Source of the DNA: TMED27 sp045106175 | GTDB taxonomy: Bacteria; Pseudomonadota; Alphaproteobacteria; Micavibrionales; Micavibrionaceae | DNA length: 62,477 nt | Assembly (NCBI GenBank): GCA_045106175.1 | Contig: JBGCEF010000003.1 | Location: 1 to 62,477, forward strand | Direction of reading: 5' to 3' | In this document: in pieces, positions 1-8,767 of the stretch | Layout: each line of letters starts with the position of its first letter | Position numbering within the stretch: the stretch's first letter is position 1 | Notes under the pieces: model-generated | What the model was told of the DNA's origin: nothing | Databases searched by the model: none | What the model saw: the letters and a program-made list of their open reading frames with translations, nothing else | Position numbers and translations under genes: made by a program

Positions 1-137
1 ATTCCAAAATTAAGCCCACGCGTGCTCACAAGAAAAATTGAAGCAATAATCAACACCGCAGAAAAAGCAAATGCCACATAACGCTTACCAATAAAATCTA
101 ATTTTGTTTCGTCCGAAACTAAACGTAAACCCTTCAT
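1..137 (-). CDS. secF: Protein translocase subunit SecF (N-terminal part, cut by window edge)
   Basis: The first 137 bases encode about 45 N-terminal residues of SecF, an inner-membrane partner of SecD that uses the proton gradient to help release proteins from SecYEG. The segment has the family pattern: a short cytoplasmic start, then DFIGKR, a first membrane helix, and a TRGLNFG stretch that begins the periplasmic P1 region. The ATG at 135-137 follows an AAGAGA ribosome site. It lies 18 bases downstream of secD on the same strand, so yajC-secD-secF is very probably one operon. The rest lies outside the window. Confidence 0.93.
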   Translation of the reverse strand, partial: MKGLRLVSDETKLDFIGKRYVAFAFSAVLIIASIFLVSTRGLNFG

Positions 138-155
138 AAAAAATCTCTTTTCAAT

Positions 156-1703
156 TTAAACAGGCAAAGCCCCACTTGGTTTTACACGCCACAACCACGA
201 CACAACCATCAAACGCGTAACCATAATCGCAGTAAAGAAAGACGTCACGATCCCAATTGCTAACGTCACCGAGAACCCTTTAATTGGGCCCGTTCCAAAT
301 GAGAACAAAATAAGCGCTGCAATTAATGTTGTTAGGTTAGAGTCAATAATCGTCCCCATCGCCTTTGAATATCCAGTATCAATCGCGGAAATCGGTGAAC
401 GCCCTGCACGCATTTCTTCGCGAATACGCTCAAAAATCAGAACATTCGCATCAACCGCCATACCAATCGTCAAAACTATTCCTGCAATTCCCGGCAAGGT
501 CAATGTCGCCTGCAAACTGGACAAAACGGCAAACATTAAAGCAACATTAGCAACAAGCGCAACATTGGCAAAAAGTCCGAACAAACCATAAGAAAGTCCC
601 ATAAAAGCAAGAACCCCCGCCAAACCAATAAGTGCCGCAATCTTACCTGCTTCAACAGAATCGGCCCCCAACGAAGGACCAACTGTACGCTCTTCAACAA
701 CCTTCATCGGCGCCGGTAAGGCTCCTGCCCTTAATAATATGGATAAGTCATTTACCTCTTGCAGTGTAAAGCTGCCGGAAATCTCCGCACGTCCACCACA
801 AATAGGCTCATTGATGTTTGGCGCTGATAACACTTCATTATCCAAGACAATCGCAAATGGCTTATTCGTGTGCTTTTTCGTCACATCACAAAAACGCTTC
901 GTCCCACGACGATCAAGCGCAAATGTTACAACCGGTTGTCCACCTTGGTTAAACCCCGGCTGCGCATTACTGAGCATATCACCCGTTAGCATTGCACGAC
1001 GTTCAATCGGAATACGCAGCCCACCTTGGTCCGCCGATGGCAGATTTTTGACCCCTGCTTTCGTGGCATCCTGAGCAACCAAATGAAACGTCAATTTAGC
1101 CGTCTTACCAATAATAGCCTGCAAAGCAGAACTATCGGCACCTGGTGCCTGTATCAAAATACGGTCTTCACCTTGACGCTGAATGATAGGCTCAGTCGTT
1201 CCAAGCTCATCAATGCGGCGACGAACAATCTCAATACTTTGCGCGATCGTCTGATCAAACACGCTCTTACGACCCGTTTCGTTCAAAACCGCCTCAATCA
1301 CCACACCATCTGATGATAGTGCAATATCGCTTTGCAGACGTCGTAAAATTTTGCGCGCTTCTTCACCATCATCGGCATTTTTAAGTGTCAGACGAATACC
1401 ACCATCAATCACACCCAAACCAGAACGCTGAATTTTTGCCTTACGTAATTCAGAACTCAAATCTTGACGCAATAACTCCGCCTGTTCTTTAAAAACAACA
1501 TCAATATCAACATCATAAAGTAAATGCGCTCCACCACGTAAATCCAAGCCTAAATTAATGGTTTTATTAGGAAACCATGCTGGCAAATTTTCTTGCGCCC
1601 ACACGCGGTTTTCCTGAGACATTATATTTGGCGAAGCATACATTAACCCAACCAAAACAACCAAAATAATGGCAATAACTTTCCATCGTGCAATCTGAAC
1701 CAT
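156..1703 (-). CDS. secD: Protein translocase subunit SecD
   Basis: 515-residue SecD, close to the usual length in alphaproteobacteria. It works with SecF and YajC in the inner membrane to complete Sec-dependent export. Visible: an N-terminal membrane helix (about residues 9-25), the LGLDLRGGAHLLYDVD start of the P1 domain, the VGPSLGADS stretch before the membrane domain, and five C-terminal helices with the conserved GMAVDANVLIFERI loop near residue 420. The gap to yajC is 20 bases with only a weak ribosome site, so translation is probably tied to the upstream gene. Nothing in it looks broken. Confidence 0.97.
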   Translation of the reverse strand: MVQIARWKVIAIILVVLVGLMYASPNIMSQENRVWAQENLPAWFPNKTINLGLDLRGGAHLLYDVDIDVVFKEQAELLRQDLSSELRKAKIQRSGLGVIDGGIRLTLKNADDGEEARKILRRLQSDIALSSDGVVIEAVLNETGRKSVFDQTIAQSIEIVRRRIDELGTTEPIIQRQGEDRILIQAPGADSSALQAIIGKTAKLTFHLVAQDATKAGVKNLPSADQGGLRIPIERRAMLTGDMLSNAQPGFNQGGQPVVTFALDRRGTKRFCDVTKKHTNKPFAIVLDNEVLSAPNINEPICGGRAEISGSFTLQEVNDLSILLRAGALPAPMKVVEERTVGPSLGADSVEAGKIAALIGLAGVLAFMGLSYGLFGLFANVALVANVALMFAVLSSLQATLTLPGIAGIVLTIGMAVDANVLIFERIREEMRAGRSPISAIDTGYSKAMGTIIDSNLTTLIAALILFSFGTGPIKGFSVTLAIGIVTSFFTAIMVTRLMVVSWLWRVKPSGALPV

Positions 1704-1723
1704 AAAACTACTCTATTCTTAAA

Positions 1724-2170
1724 TTAATCAGCTTTATCAGCTTTCTTTTTGGCATCTTTTTTCTTTGGCTCTTTAGATTCTTTTGCCTCTTTACCATCCG
1801 CTTTTGAATCATTCGCAGCCTTAATCGGGTCATTTCTACCCTGTAAAGTTGATAAAAGCGCAGTCACTTTAAGACCACCATCCAAATCAACAACAACCTC
1901 GTCATTATCGCCAACCTTATGGATTTTACCAACAAGCCCACCACCAGTTACAACACGATCGCCTTTTTTTAACTCGGAAAGCATTTGGCTATGCTCTTTA
2001 AAACGCTTCTGCTGAGGCGCAATCAAAAGAACATAAAACAATACGACAAGAACAAGGACCAACCCCATATTCCATACAAAAGTAGACGCCGCATCGGGCC
2101 CTTCGGGCAGCTCAGTTGCAAGATCACTAGCAATTTCAACACTCTGCGCATACGCTTTAGATATCAACAT
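1724..2170 (-). CDS. yajC: Sec translocon accessory protein YajC
   Basis: 148-residue YajC, the small single-pass membrane partner of SecDF. It has one membrane helix (about residues 31-50), followed by the hallmark LIAPQQKRFKEH and LKKGDRVVTGGGLVGKI motifs. The C-terminal 30 residues are an acidic/lysine-rich tail (KADGKEAKESKEPKKKDAKK), longer than the roughly 110-residue E. coli form. The start is supported by a GGAG ribosome site 8 bases upstream. First gene of the yajC-secD-secF unit; a candidate promoter lies 45-70 bases upstream. Confidence 0.94.
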   Translation of the reverse strand: MLISKAYAQSVEIASDLATELPEGPDAASTFVWNMGLVLVLVVLFYVLLIAPQQKRFKEHSQMLSELKKGDRVVTGGGLVGKIHKVGDNDEVVVDLDGGLKVTALLSTLQGRNDPIKAANDSKADGKEAKESKEPKKKDAKKKADKAD

Positions 2171-2213
2171 CTTGGTAACTCCATTTCACGATGATTCTGA
2201 CGAATTTCTAAGG

Positions 2214-2241
2214 ACTATAAAGACATCCGCCCGTAAAACAA
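2214..2241 (-). promoter_or_regulatory. Candidate sigma-70 promoter of yajC-secDF
   Basis: On the minus strand TTGTTT (2236-2241) is followed after 16 bases by TATAGT (2214-2219), about 43 bases before the yajC ATG. This would give a conventional leader carrying the GGAG site. By eye only. Confidence 0.45.
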
Positions 2242-2307
2242 GCCCGTGATGAGCTTGATAAACAAGTTATGCTTTACTTTACATAAAAATAAGATTATAC
2301 GAATATT

Positions 2308-2526
2308 ATGACAATGCATTTTAAACAGCCAGTAAGGCGCATGACATTGACCGAAAGTTATGACGCGCTAATAAATACAGACCGCAAAACAATAGCAGCG
2401 CAGACACACGCATTGCCAAAACCCACACATCGCCCAAGTGATTTTTGTTTTTATTCATATAATAATGGCCGACCAAAACTTACTTCTATGGATGCCTCTA
2501 TACCAACAAACGATAGATACGCTTAA
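2308..2526 (+). CDS. Possible small protein, 72 residues, unknown
   Basis: Small reading frame in the only stretch over 300 bases without a recognised gene (2171-2527). The protein begins MTMHFKQPVRRMTLTESY, is hydrophilic, has no signal peptide or membrane helix, and matches no family I recognise. In favour: a -35/-10 pair TTTACT (2273-2278), 17 bases, TATACG (2296-2301) ends 6 bases before the ATG, the same spacing seen before several other genes here. It ends one base before the stop of the NlpD-like gene, like other convergent pairs in this window. Against: no ribosome site and unremarkable composition. It may simply be spacer. Confidence 0.35.
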   Translation: MTMHFKQPVRRMTLTESYDALINTDRKTIAAQTHALPKPTHRPSDFCFYSYNNGRPKLTSMDASIPTNDRYA

Positions 2527-2527
2527 A

Positions 2528-3580
2528 TTACTCTAAATACGGTTTTGGATTAAGCGCCTTAGTACCACGTCGAATTTCAAAATGAAGCTGCGGCGTTTTA
2601 ACCGAGCCCGTAGAACCAACAGTACCTATGTTACTACCGCGTTTTACAACCTCACCATTTGCAACTTTAATCCGGTCTAAATGACCATATGCAGTCATCC
2701 ATCGATTATCATGCCGTACCAAAATTAAATTCCCCGAGCCCTTTAACCCATCACCCGCATAAACCACAACACCATTATCTGCCGCTTTAACTGGGCTCCC
2801 ACGTGCCGCGGCAATATTAATACCGTCATTATGTAAGCCATTATCTTTAGGACCATAACCAGACACAATTTTACCATGCGTAGGCTTTAAAAACTTTGAC
2901 GAAGCTCGCTTAGGCGTTGGAACAGATTTTTTAACTTTAGATTTTGCAGTTTCAACTATTTTTACGTTCGGTTTGCGTCCTGGTTTAATAACAACACTAT
3001 CAGAAGGCTTACTCGCTACATTGTCGCTATATATATCACCCATAACATCATCGACGACATTTCGCATAGACCGTGATGGTTTTCTAACAGGTTTTTGCAG
3101 CTCAATAACACGCTCAGGCGACACAACCTGATCCCCCCCTACATTATCATCAACAGGTTTATTCAACGGCACACCGCCAGACGGAAGACGAATAACTTGC
3201 CCTGAACGCAAACGATAAGGCTCTCTGAGATCATTAATCCTAACAATCTCACTCGCACTAACATCAAATAAACGCGCCACAGTTGACACACTATCACCTT
3301 GGCGCACTGAATATTCTCTTGGCGGCGGTAAAATCAAACGCTGCCCTTGCGTCAATTCAAACGGCGCAGCTAAACTATTTTCAATCACAATATCGCGCAT
3401 AACAATATTATAACGTTGTGAAATCGTCCAAAGCGTATCACCACGTGCAACATTATGCGCGCCGCTACTGCCCGGCCCCTGTGATGTGCCATAAACCGTT
3501 ACAGGCGCAGGGCCACGCCCCCCACTGCTCACGCACGCCGATAAAACCAATACTGATACAAAAATCGAGAGAACTCTCAT
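2528..3580 (-). CDS. NlpD-like lipoprotein: two LysM domains plus degenerate M23 (LytM) domain
   Basis: 350 residues. Signal peptide with lipobox LSAC (Cys16), two LysM peptidoglycan-binding repeats (about 43-86 and 89-133), a long basic linker, then an M23 domain (about 230-348). In active LytM enzymes the first zinc motif is HxGxD. Here the equivalent is NDGIN, with Asn at both ligand positions, while the later GH and LHFEIR motifs remain. This pattern is typical of NlpD/EnvC-type activators that switch on cell-wall amidases at division rather than cutting peptidoglycan themselves. The place next to pcm and serS matches nlpD neighbourhoods in proteobacteria. A murein hydrolase role is less likely. 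Confidence 0.88.
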   Translation of the reverse strand: MRVLSIFVSVLVLSACVSSGGRGPAPVTVYGTSQGPGSSGAHNVARGDTLWTISQRYNIVMRDIVIENSLAAPFELTQGQRLILPPPREYSVRQGDSVSTVARLFDVSASEIVRINDLREPYRLRSGQVIRLPSGGVPLNKPVDDNVGGDQVVSPERVIELQKPVRKPSRSMRNVVDDVMGDIYSDNVASKPSDSVVIKPGRKPNVKIVETAKSKVKKSVPTPKRASSKFLKPTHGKIVSGYGPKDNGLHNDGINIAAARGSPVKAADNGVVVYAGDGLKGSGNLILVRHDNRWMTAYGHLDRIKVANGEVVKRGSNIGTVGSTGSVKTPQLHFEIRRGTKALNPKPYLE

Positions 3581-3685
3581 AAATATAAAATACGCAGATC
3601 AACAGAAAACGTCTATAAAGAAAAATGTAACACTTAAACACTTTCAACCAAAAATAATATTAGACAGATTTAAAACAGAAAAAAA

Positions 3686-3925
3686 ATGACAGAACGCTAC
3701 GACACATTCAAATTAACAGGCACACCTCCAGATCTGCAGGTCGCCTTTTTCTCAAAAGGAAATCAAGCAATGCAGGGCAGAATTCAAGCTCTTGCAAAAC
3801 AGGTTTTCATTCATGTGGATGAAGGCATTCCAGACAATAATATTGATATTAAAAAGCGGGCATTAAGAAAAGCGGGAATAGATTACCAAAATGCTTTTGG
3901 CGCACCTGTAAAAAACCATGAGTAA
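3686..3925 (+). CDS. Small conserved-looking hypothetical protein (79 residues)
   Basis: 79-residue soluble protein between divergent nlpD-like and convergent pcm genes; its stop is only two bases from the pcm stop. It has no signal peptide, membrane helix or motif I recognise. The sequence is a mixed helical type with a basic middle (IKKRALRKAGIDYQNAFG). There is no clear ribosome site before the ATG, only an A-rich run. Its position in the slot where many proteobacteria have uninterrupted pcm-nlpD suggests a lineage-specific insertion. It is probably a real gene because it fills the space neatly, but function is unknown. Confidence 0.5.
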   Translation: MTERYDTFKLTGTPPDLQVAFFSKGNQAMQGRIQALAKQVFIHVDEGIPDNNIDIKKRALRKAGIDYQNAFGAPVKNHE

Positions 3926-3927
3926 AT

Positions 3928-4602
3928 CTAAGCAACCTCAACATCATCGGCAAGATCAGGTAACAGAGGCACAAATCGCACAGGGAGAATATCCTTTACT
4001 GAATAAGCTTCTTGGCTCTCCTTACGATACAGCTTCAACACCTGTTCGCCCGAGCCCCCTACCGGAATAATCATGTTTCCGCCATCTTTTAATTGATCAA
4101 GAAGAGCTTGCGGCGGTTTATTGCGTGCCGCCGCTGTCACAATTATCTTATCAAAAGGCGCCTGATCAATACCATGCATACGCGGCCAGCCTTTCATACC
4201 ATCCGCCGCCAGCGCCGTAATATTACGCAGGCGCAAATCATCAAATTTACGCTCTGCACGATCTAATAATGGCGGGTGGCGTTCAATCGTATAAACACGA
4301 CGACAAAGACGCGATAAAACAGCAGATTGATAACCGCACCCTGTACCAATCTCTAAAACCTTATCACGATCAGATAACTTCAAAGCTTCCGTCATAGACG
4401 CAACAACAAAGGGCTGAGAGATTGTCTGCCCGCGGCCAATCGGCAAAGCCATATCTTCCCAAGCTTGATCGCGCACTTCACGCGGCACAAACTCATCCCG
4501 CGGCACACGCTCAATCGCGCCTAAGACTTTTGCGCAAGAAATCCCCTTACGTCGCAAATCCATAACAAGCCGTATCCGCCTATTCATATCCTGTGTATTC
4601 AT
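3928..4602 (-). CDS. pcm: Protein-L-isoaspartate O-methyltransferase
   Basis: 224 residues, normal length. It transfers a methyl group from S-adenosylmethionine to isoaspartyl residues in damaged proteins to start their repair. Visible: the N-terminal RVPRDEFVP element, LPIGRGQTISQPFVVA (substrate-side motif), the SAM-binding VLEIGTGCGYQSAVL motif I, a YTIERHPPL motif II, and a C-terminal GGNMIIPVG stretch. In many relatives pcm follows surE; here surE is absent and a secreted unknown gene sits between pcm and serS on the other strand. The promoter appears to end 7 bases before the ATG (see 4610-4637), implying little or no leader. Confidence 0.96.
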   Translation of the reverse strand: MNTQDMNRRIRLVMDLRRKGISCAKVLGAIERVPRDEFVPREVRDQAWEDMALPIGRGQTISQPFVVASMTEALKLSDRDKVLEIGTGCGYQSAVLSRLCRRVYTIERHPPLLDRAERKFDDLRLRNITALAADGMKGWPRMHGIDQAPFDKIIVTAAARNKPPQALLDQLKDGGNMIIPVGGSGEQVLKLYRKESQEAYSVKDILPVRFVPLLPDLADDVEVA

Positions 4603-4609
4603 AAATTAA

Positions 4610-4637
4610 ATCTTACACTCTCAAATAGAATTGTCAG
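4610..4637 (-). promoter_or_regulatory. Candidate promoter of pcm (leaderless spacing)
   Basis: Minus strand: CTGACA (4632-4637), 16-base spacer, TAAGAT (4610-4615), then 7 bases to the pcm ATG. A start site 6-8 bases after the -10 box would fall on or next to the A of the ATG. No ribosome site is present. Confidence 0.55.
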
Positions 4638-4644
4638 AAAAAAC

Positions 4645-4673
4645 TTGCACAAATCTAAAAAAATATCTATTTA
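4645..4673 (+). promoter_or_regulatory. Candidate promoter of the secreted protein at 4682 (leaderless spacing)
   Basis: TTGCAC (4645-4650), 17-base spacer, TATTTA (4668-4673), then 8 bases to the ATG at 4682. It lies back to back with the pcm promoter, whose -35 box is a few bases away. Confidence 0.5.
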
Positions 4674-4681
4674 CGTAATTT

Positions 4682-5071
4682 ATGAGTATAAAAGCATCAT
4701 TAATGGGCATAGCCCTCGCAACTGCTGCCACAAGCGCTTACGCAGAGGAAACCTCTCTTGACGTCGCTCTTATGGTTGGAGATGACGGACAAGCAGTTCA
4801 TGCAGAGCCTTTTCACGACGCAACCTTTGATGGCGGAATTTTAAAAATTGTTGACGACGAAACTACAGTTAACGCAACAGATAGACCTCAAACCAATGCG
4901 GTCACATTTGAATGTTTCGACCCAGACCAACCCGACAGAGCCGTTGAAGAGCTTGCTGATAAGTTTATTAGATATGCTGAAGGCACAAGCATTGAAGAGC
5001 GTTTAGCCGAATTTGATTTATTACAAACATACGCCGCAGATTGGCATAGAGACCTTTGTCTAGATAGCTAA
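4682..5071 (+). CDS. Secreted hypothetical protein (129 residues)
   Basis: Begins with a clear Sec signal peptide (about residues 1-21, ending SAYAEE), so the mature protein of about 108 residues should be periplasmic. It is strongly acidic (DVALMVGDDGQ, LKIVDDETTVN) with two cysteines (FECFDPDQ and RDLCLDS) that could form a disulfide. I recognise no family. It occupies the place where related genomes usually have surE between serS and pcm, but on the opposite strand. Its stop shares the bases CTAA with the serS stop, a 4-base tail-to-tail overlap. Confidence 0.7.
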   Translation: MSIKASLMGIALATAATSAYAEETSLDVALMVGDDGQAVHAEPFHDATFDGGILKIVDDETTVNATDRPQTNAVTFECFDPDQPDRAVEELADKFIRYAEGTSIEERLAEFDLLQTYAADWHRDLCLDS

Positions 5072-6342
5072 GCGTTAGTAACCTTCGCTAATCCTCCCAT
5101 ATACGGGCGCAAAACATCAGGAACAATAATACTTCCGTCCGCGGCATCATAATAATTTTCTATAACGGCTATCAACGCACGCCCCACCGCAACACCCGAA
5201 CCATTTAGCGTATGAACAAATGTCGTCTGCTTTTCACCATCACGCTTAAAACGTGCATTCATGCGGCGCGCCTGAAAATCTCCACAATTAGAAATTGATG
5301 CAATCTCACGGTATTCTTTTTGCCCCGGAAGCCAAACTTCAATATCAAATGTTCGACGCGCACCAAACCCTGTATCCCCACTACAAAGCGTGACAACACG
5401 ATATGGCAACTTTAATGCCTGCATAACATTCTCCGCGCACTCCAAAATCCGCTTTTGCTCCGCGTCACTATCTTCTGGTTTTGTAATACAGACCTGCTCA
5501 ACCTTGTAGAACTGATGCTGACGCAACATCCCGCGCGTATCGCGTCCCGCCGATCCTGCTTCAGATCTAAAATTTGGTGTAAACGCAGTATAACGCCGCG
5601 GCAAAGAATTTTCATTAACGATGCTATCTGCGACAATGTTTGTAAGAGGAACTTCCGACGTCGGGATCAAGAAATGATCCGTTTCCTGTGTGCTAAATTG
5701 ATCCTCTGCAAATTTCGGCAACTGCCCAGTCCCATAAAGCGCATTATCGCGGACCAATAACGGCGGGGACACCTCCGTATAACCATGCTCACCCGTATGC
5801 GTATCCAAAAAGAATTGAGACAACGCACGCTCCATCCGTGCCAACGCCCCGCTCAACAAAACAAACCGCGATCCTGACATCTTCGCCGCAGTCTCAAAAT
5901 CCATCAAACCAAGCTTTTCACCAATCTCATAATGTTCTGGCACATCATCTTGGCGCGGCTCTCCCCAAAGATGCATTTCAATATTATTGCTCTCATCTGC
6001 CCCATCGGGCACATCATCCGCCATTATATTCGGCAATCCCGCTAAACACTGGTTGAGCGAGCTAGCAAGCGCACGCTCTTTATCCTCAAGTTGCGCCATC
6101 TCTTCCTTCATAGAAGCAACAGCCTCCATCACAGCAGAAGCATCCTCTCCTGCCGCCTTAAGCTGACCAATCTTTTTAGACTCCGCGTTCCGCTTCGCCT
6201 GTAAATCTTGTAATTGCGTTTGCACATCACGGCGCGCACCATCCATCTGCAAAACCTCATACGACTGCGCCTCTAGCCCTCTGCGCACCATTGCTGCATC
6301 AAAAGCTTCACCATTTTCGCGTATATATCGTATATCGTGCAT
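5068..6342 (-). CDS. serS: Serine--tRNA ligase
   Basis: 424 residues, full length. It charges tRNA-Ser (and tRNA-Sec where present) with serine. The N-terminal antiparallel coiled-coil arm (about 30-105, rich in Gln/Lys/Glu) is followed by the class II catalytic core: motif 2 with FRSEAGSAGRDTRGMLRQHQF, and motif 3 with LNGSGVAVGRALIAVIENY. The start is supported by an AAAGGA ribosome site. It lies at the edge of the block shared with pcm and the NlpD-like gene. Nothing unusual in the catalytic residues. Confidence 0.98.
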   Translation of the reverse strand: MHDIRYIRENGEAFDAAMVRRGLEAQSYEVLQMDGARRDVQTQLQDLQAKRNAESKKIGQLKAAGEDASAVMEAVASMKEEMAQLEDKERALASSLNQCLAGLPNIMADDVPDGADESNNIEMHLWGEPRQDDVPEHYEIGEKLGLMDFETAAKMSGSRFVLLSGALARMERALSQFFLDTHTGEHGYTEVSPPLLVRDNALYGTGQLPKFAEDQFSTQETDHFLIPTSEVPLTNIVADSIVNENSLPRRYTAFTPNFRSEAGSAGRDTRGMLRQHQFYKVEQVCITKPEDSDAEQKRILECAENVMQALKLPYRVVTLCSGDTGFGARRTFDIEVWLPGQKEYREIASISNCGDFQARRMNARFKRDGEKQTTFVHTLNGSGVAVGRALIAVIENYYDAADGSIIVPDVLRPYMGGLAKVTNA

Positions 6343-6364
6343 TGATTTTCCTTTATGCTCTCAC

Positions 6365-6394
6365 TTGATAAGCCAATATCAATAATGCATTAAT
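6365..6394 (+). promoter_or_regulatory. Candidate promoter of the N-formylglutamate amidohydrolase gene
   Basis: TTGATA (6365-6370), 18-base spacer, ATTAAT (6389-6394), then 6 bases to the ATG at 6401. Weak -10, but the same short spacing to the start codon is seen at several other genes in the window, and there is no ribosome site. Confidence 0.35.
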
Positions 6395-6400
6395 AACCGC

Positions 6401-7291
6401 ATGAAAAGCGTTCTATCCATTCAAAAACCAAAAACTCCCCAAACAGAGATAAAGCCACTTATCTTTGACTCCCCCCATAGCGGAAATCACTACCCCGATG
6501 ATTTCGACTTTGCTTGTGATCGTTTAACGCTTGAACGTGCAGAAGATAACCATGTTGATGACCTCTTTAATGAATGCACAAACCACGGCGCGCATTATTT
6601 ATGTGCGCATTTCCCACGCAGCTATGTCGATGTAAACCGTAAGCATGATGACATCGATATGGAATTGCTAAAAGAAGAATGGATGGGTGATTTTGACATC
6701 AACCCAACATCGCGATCCCACGCAGGAATCGGCTTAATTCGCCGCCTCGTACGCCCCGGTATCCCCATCTATAATCGTGACCTTACATCCGAAGAAATTA
6801 TCTATAGAATCGAAAGATACTATCGCCCGTATCACAATACGCTTGCAGACCTTATTGAAACCGCACATTACAATTTCGGCCAAGCTTGGCATGTAAATTG
6901 CCATTCAATGCCCGCTGCCAGTGCCTACCCCAGACAAGTCATCAGCTTAATGGGTAACAAACCAAAACCCAGCGATTTTGTTCTTGGTGATCGCGATGGC
7001 ACAACATGCGACCCTGCCTTCACACGCGCCCTACGAGATTTCATCAAAGGCTTAGGCTACACCGTCACAATCAACGATCCATTCAAAGGCGTTGAATTAA
7101 TTGAGAAATACTCAAATCCCACAAGCGGCTATCACTCGATCCAAATCGAAATCAATAAAGCCCTTTACATGAATGAAGAAACAAACGAACGAAACGCGAA
7201 TTACAACCAACTAAAATCCCACATCACGGACATAACCGCCTTCATCGCAAACCACATCGAAAACCGTTTGTTTAACCTAGCTGCGGATTAA
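6401..7291 (+). CDS. N-formylglutamate amidohydrolase family protein
   Basis: 296 residues. Belongs to the N-formylglutamate amidohydrolase family (PF05013), zinc-type hydrolases that release formate from N-formyl-L-glutamate at the end of one histidine-breakdown route. Visible family signatures are FDSPHSGNHYPDDF near residue 23, HFPRSYVDVNRKHDDID, GIPIYNRDLTSEEI and AWHVNCHSMPA, containing the conserved His/Asp/Glu positions, plus a late IQIEINKALYMNE. No other hut genes are nearby, so the histidine link is uncertain; many family members are of unknown substrate. The 3' end overlaps the convergent neighbour by 20 bases. Confidence 0.88.
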   Translation: MKSVLSIQKPKTPQTEIKPLIFDSPHSGNHYPDDFDFACDRLTLERAEDNHVDDLFNECTNHGAHYLCAHFPRSYVDVNRKHDDIDMELLKEEWMGDFDINPTSRSHAGIGLIRRLVRPGIPIYNRDLTSEEIIYRIERYYRPYHNTLADLIETAHYNFGQAWHVNCHSMPAASAYPRQVISLMGNKPKPSDFVLGDRDGTTCDPAFTRALRDFIKGLGYTVTINDPFKGVELIEKYSNPTSGYHSIQIEINKALYMNEETNERNANYNQLKSHITDITAFIANHIENRLFNLAAD

Positions 7292-7952
7292 CCAGCCTAG
7301 TAGAATCAAAATCCCTAAACCCGCGGTAACGACAAGAATAACCAGTAATATCTTCAAACTGATCCGTTACGTAGCTCAAAGCAGCATTATTGAGATCTTT
7401 AAAGGTATCTAAAATCATAGGGTATTTTTCCGCTAAAGCTGAAAATTCAACACCATAATTATGGTTATTCTCAGTAGCATCTAAAGCATTTCTGAAACGC
7501 AACAAATCACGAACAACGCCATAGTAACCAGAAGCAAATGTTTGTTGAACAAATGGTGTAGAAACATCATCAGGATGAAAAGAAATATTTCTAGCAATCA
7601 ACAAAGTTAGTCCATTGCGCCTCTCATTTCTAGTAAGTGTGTCAGAAAGGCCTGTAGCAATAGTACGAGTTCCACTCCTGACATCCGCGATTGATTGTTC
7701 TGCGAAATACTGAACATCACCAATTGCAGATACAATACTATCCAAAGCACGCTCAAGTTGCTCCATGCCCCTCTGATCAAAAGAAGTAATTGCATCCCTG
7801 CTTGGTTTTGAAGATGCCGCAAAAATACCACCATACGCAATGGGCTTAGAAAGCATATTGTCCGCACAAGCACGCAGTGAAGAAATCAAAACATTCAACT
7901 CTTCTAAAGTCACTGCACTATCTTCGGTTTTTCTTCCTGTATACATAAACAT
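7272..7952 (-). CDS. Hypothetical protein (226 residues)
   Basis: Soluble, mostly helical-looking protein without signal peptide, membrane helix or a motif I recognise. The middle (about 60-115) is rich in Ala/Ser/Thr/Asp (IVSAIGDVQYFAEQS), and the C-terminal third has aromatic residues (YSCRYRGFRDFD). Two ATGs, at 7950-7952 and 7944-7946, could start it; neither has a ribosome site, while TAGTAA lies a few bases upstream and could be a -10 box. The 20-base overlap with the convergent amidohydrolase gene argues for tight packing. Lineage-specific gene of unknown role. Confidence 0.6.
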   Translation of the reverse strand: MFMYTGRKTEDSAVTLEELNVLISSLRACADNMLSKPIAYGGIFAASSKPSRDAITSFDQRGMEQLERALDSIVSAIGDVQYFAEQSIADVRSGTRTIATGLSDTLTRNERRNGLTLLIARNISFHPDDVSTPFVQQTFASGYYGVVRDLLRFRNALDATENNHNYGVEFSALAEKYPMILDTFKDLNNAALSYVTDQFEDITGYSCRYRGFRDFDSTRLVNPQLG

Positions 7953-7990
7953 TTAATTACTACAAAAAAATATTTATGTAAATAAAAAAG

Positions 7991-8623
7991 TTAAAAAACC
8001 GCCTCAAATTCTCTTCTCAAAACCTCATCCAACTCATCCATTGACACATCAACACCAAGCGCCTTCAAACTCGTCACGCCATGCTCGGATATCCCACACG
8101 GAACGATTCCACCAAAATGCGATAATTCAGGATCAACATTAATCGCAATCCCATGCAACGTAATCCAGTGTCTAACGCGCACACCAATCGCCGCAATTTT
8201 ACTCTCCGATCCATCAGGCATAACAACCCAAATCCCAACACGCCCACATCGTCTCTCACCCGTTACACCGAATTCTAACAATGTTTGAATAATCCATTCC
8301 TCAAGCTGCCAAACATACTTTTTAATATCCGGAACACCCTGCCTACGCTTTAAATCAAGCATAACATAAGCTACACGTTGCCCCGGCCCATGATAAGTAT
8401 GTTCCCCTCCTCGCCCACTTTTAAAAATAGGAAACCCGAAAGACTTGGATTCTTCTAACAAATCCTCATGCTTTGCACTGGTTCCCGCCGTATAAAGTGA
8501 CGGATGCTCCAAAAACCAAACTTGCTCAACATCTTCACCCGCACGAATATCAGCTACACGCACATCCATAGCTTCAAGCGCATCTTCATAAGCAACTAAA
8601 TCTGTCGATTTTTTAAACTCCAT
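7991..8623 (-). CDS. lipB: Octanoyltransferase LipB
   Basis: 210 residues from the ATG at 8623; an upstream in-frame GTG at 8644 would add seven residues, but homologues usually begin near the chosen site. LipB moves octanoate from octanoyl-ACP to lipoyl domains of 2-oxoacid dehydrogenases and the glycine cleavage H protein. Visible: LEHPSLYTAGTSA, the RGGEHTYHGPGQ signature, the catalytic Lys in SKIAAIGVRVR, WITLHGIAINV, and the catalytic Cys in IVPCGI. lipA is not in the window. No oddities in the active site. Confidence 0.96.
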   Translation of the reverse strand: MEFKKSTDLVAYEDALEAMDVRVADIRAGEDVEQVWFLEHPSLYTAGTSAKHEDLLEESKSFGFPIFKSGRGGEHTYHGPGQRVAYVMLDLKRRQGVPDIKKYVWQLEEWIIQTLLEFGVTGERRCGRVGIWVVMPDGSESKIAAIGVRVRHWITLHGIAINVDPELSHFGGIVPCGISEHGVTSLKALGVDVSMDELDEVLRREFEAVF

Positions 8624-8767
8624 ATATCTACTTACAAAAAACACGAAAACAAAAAAATATTTTTTTGAAAAAATATGTAACTAATCCAAAAACCCCACGA
8701 ATTAAGCATTAGTTATATAACGTCGCGGACCTAAAATATATCCGCACTAAAAAATGGAGACCATAGA

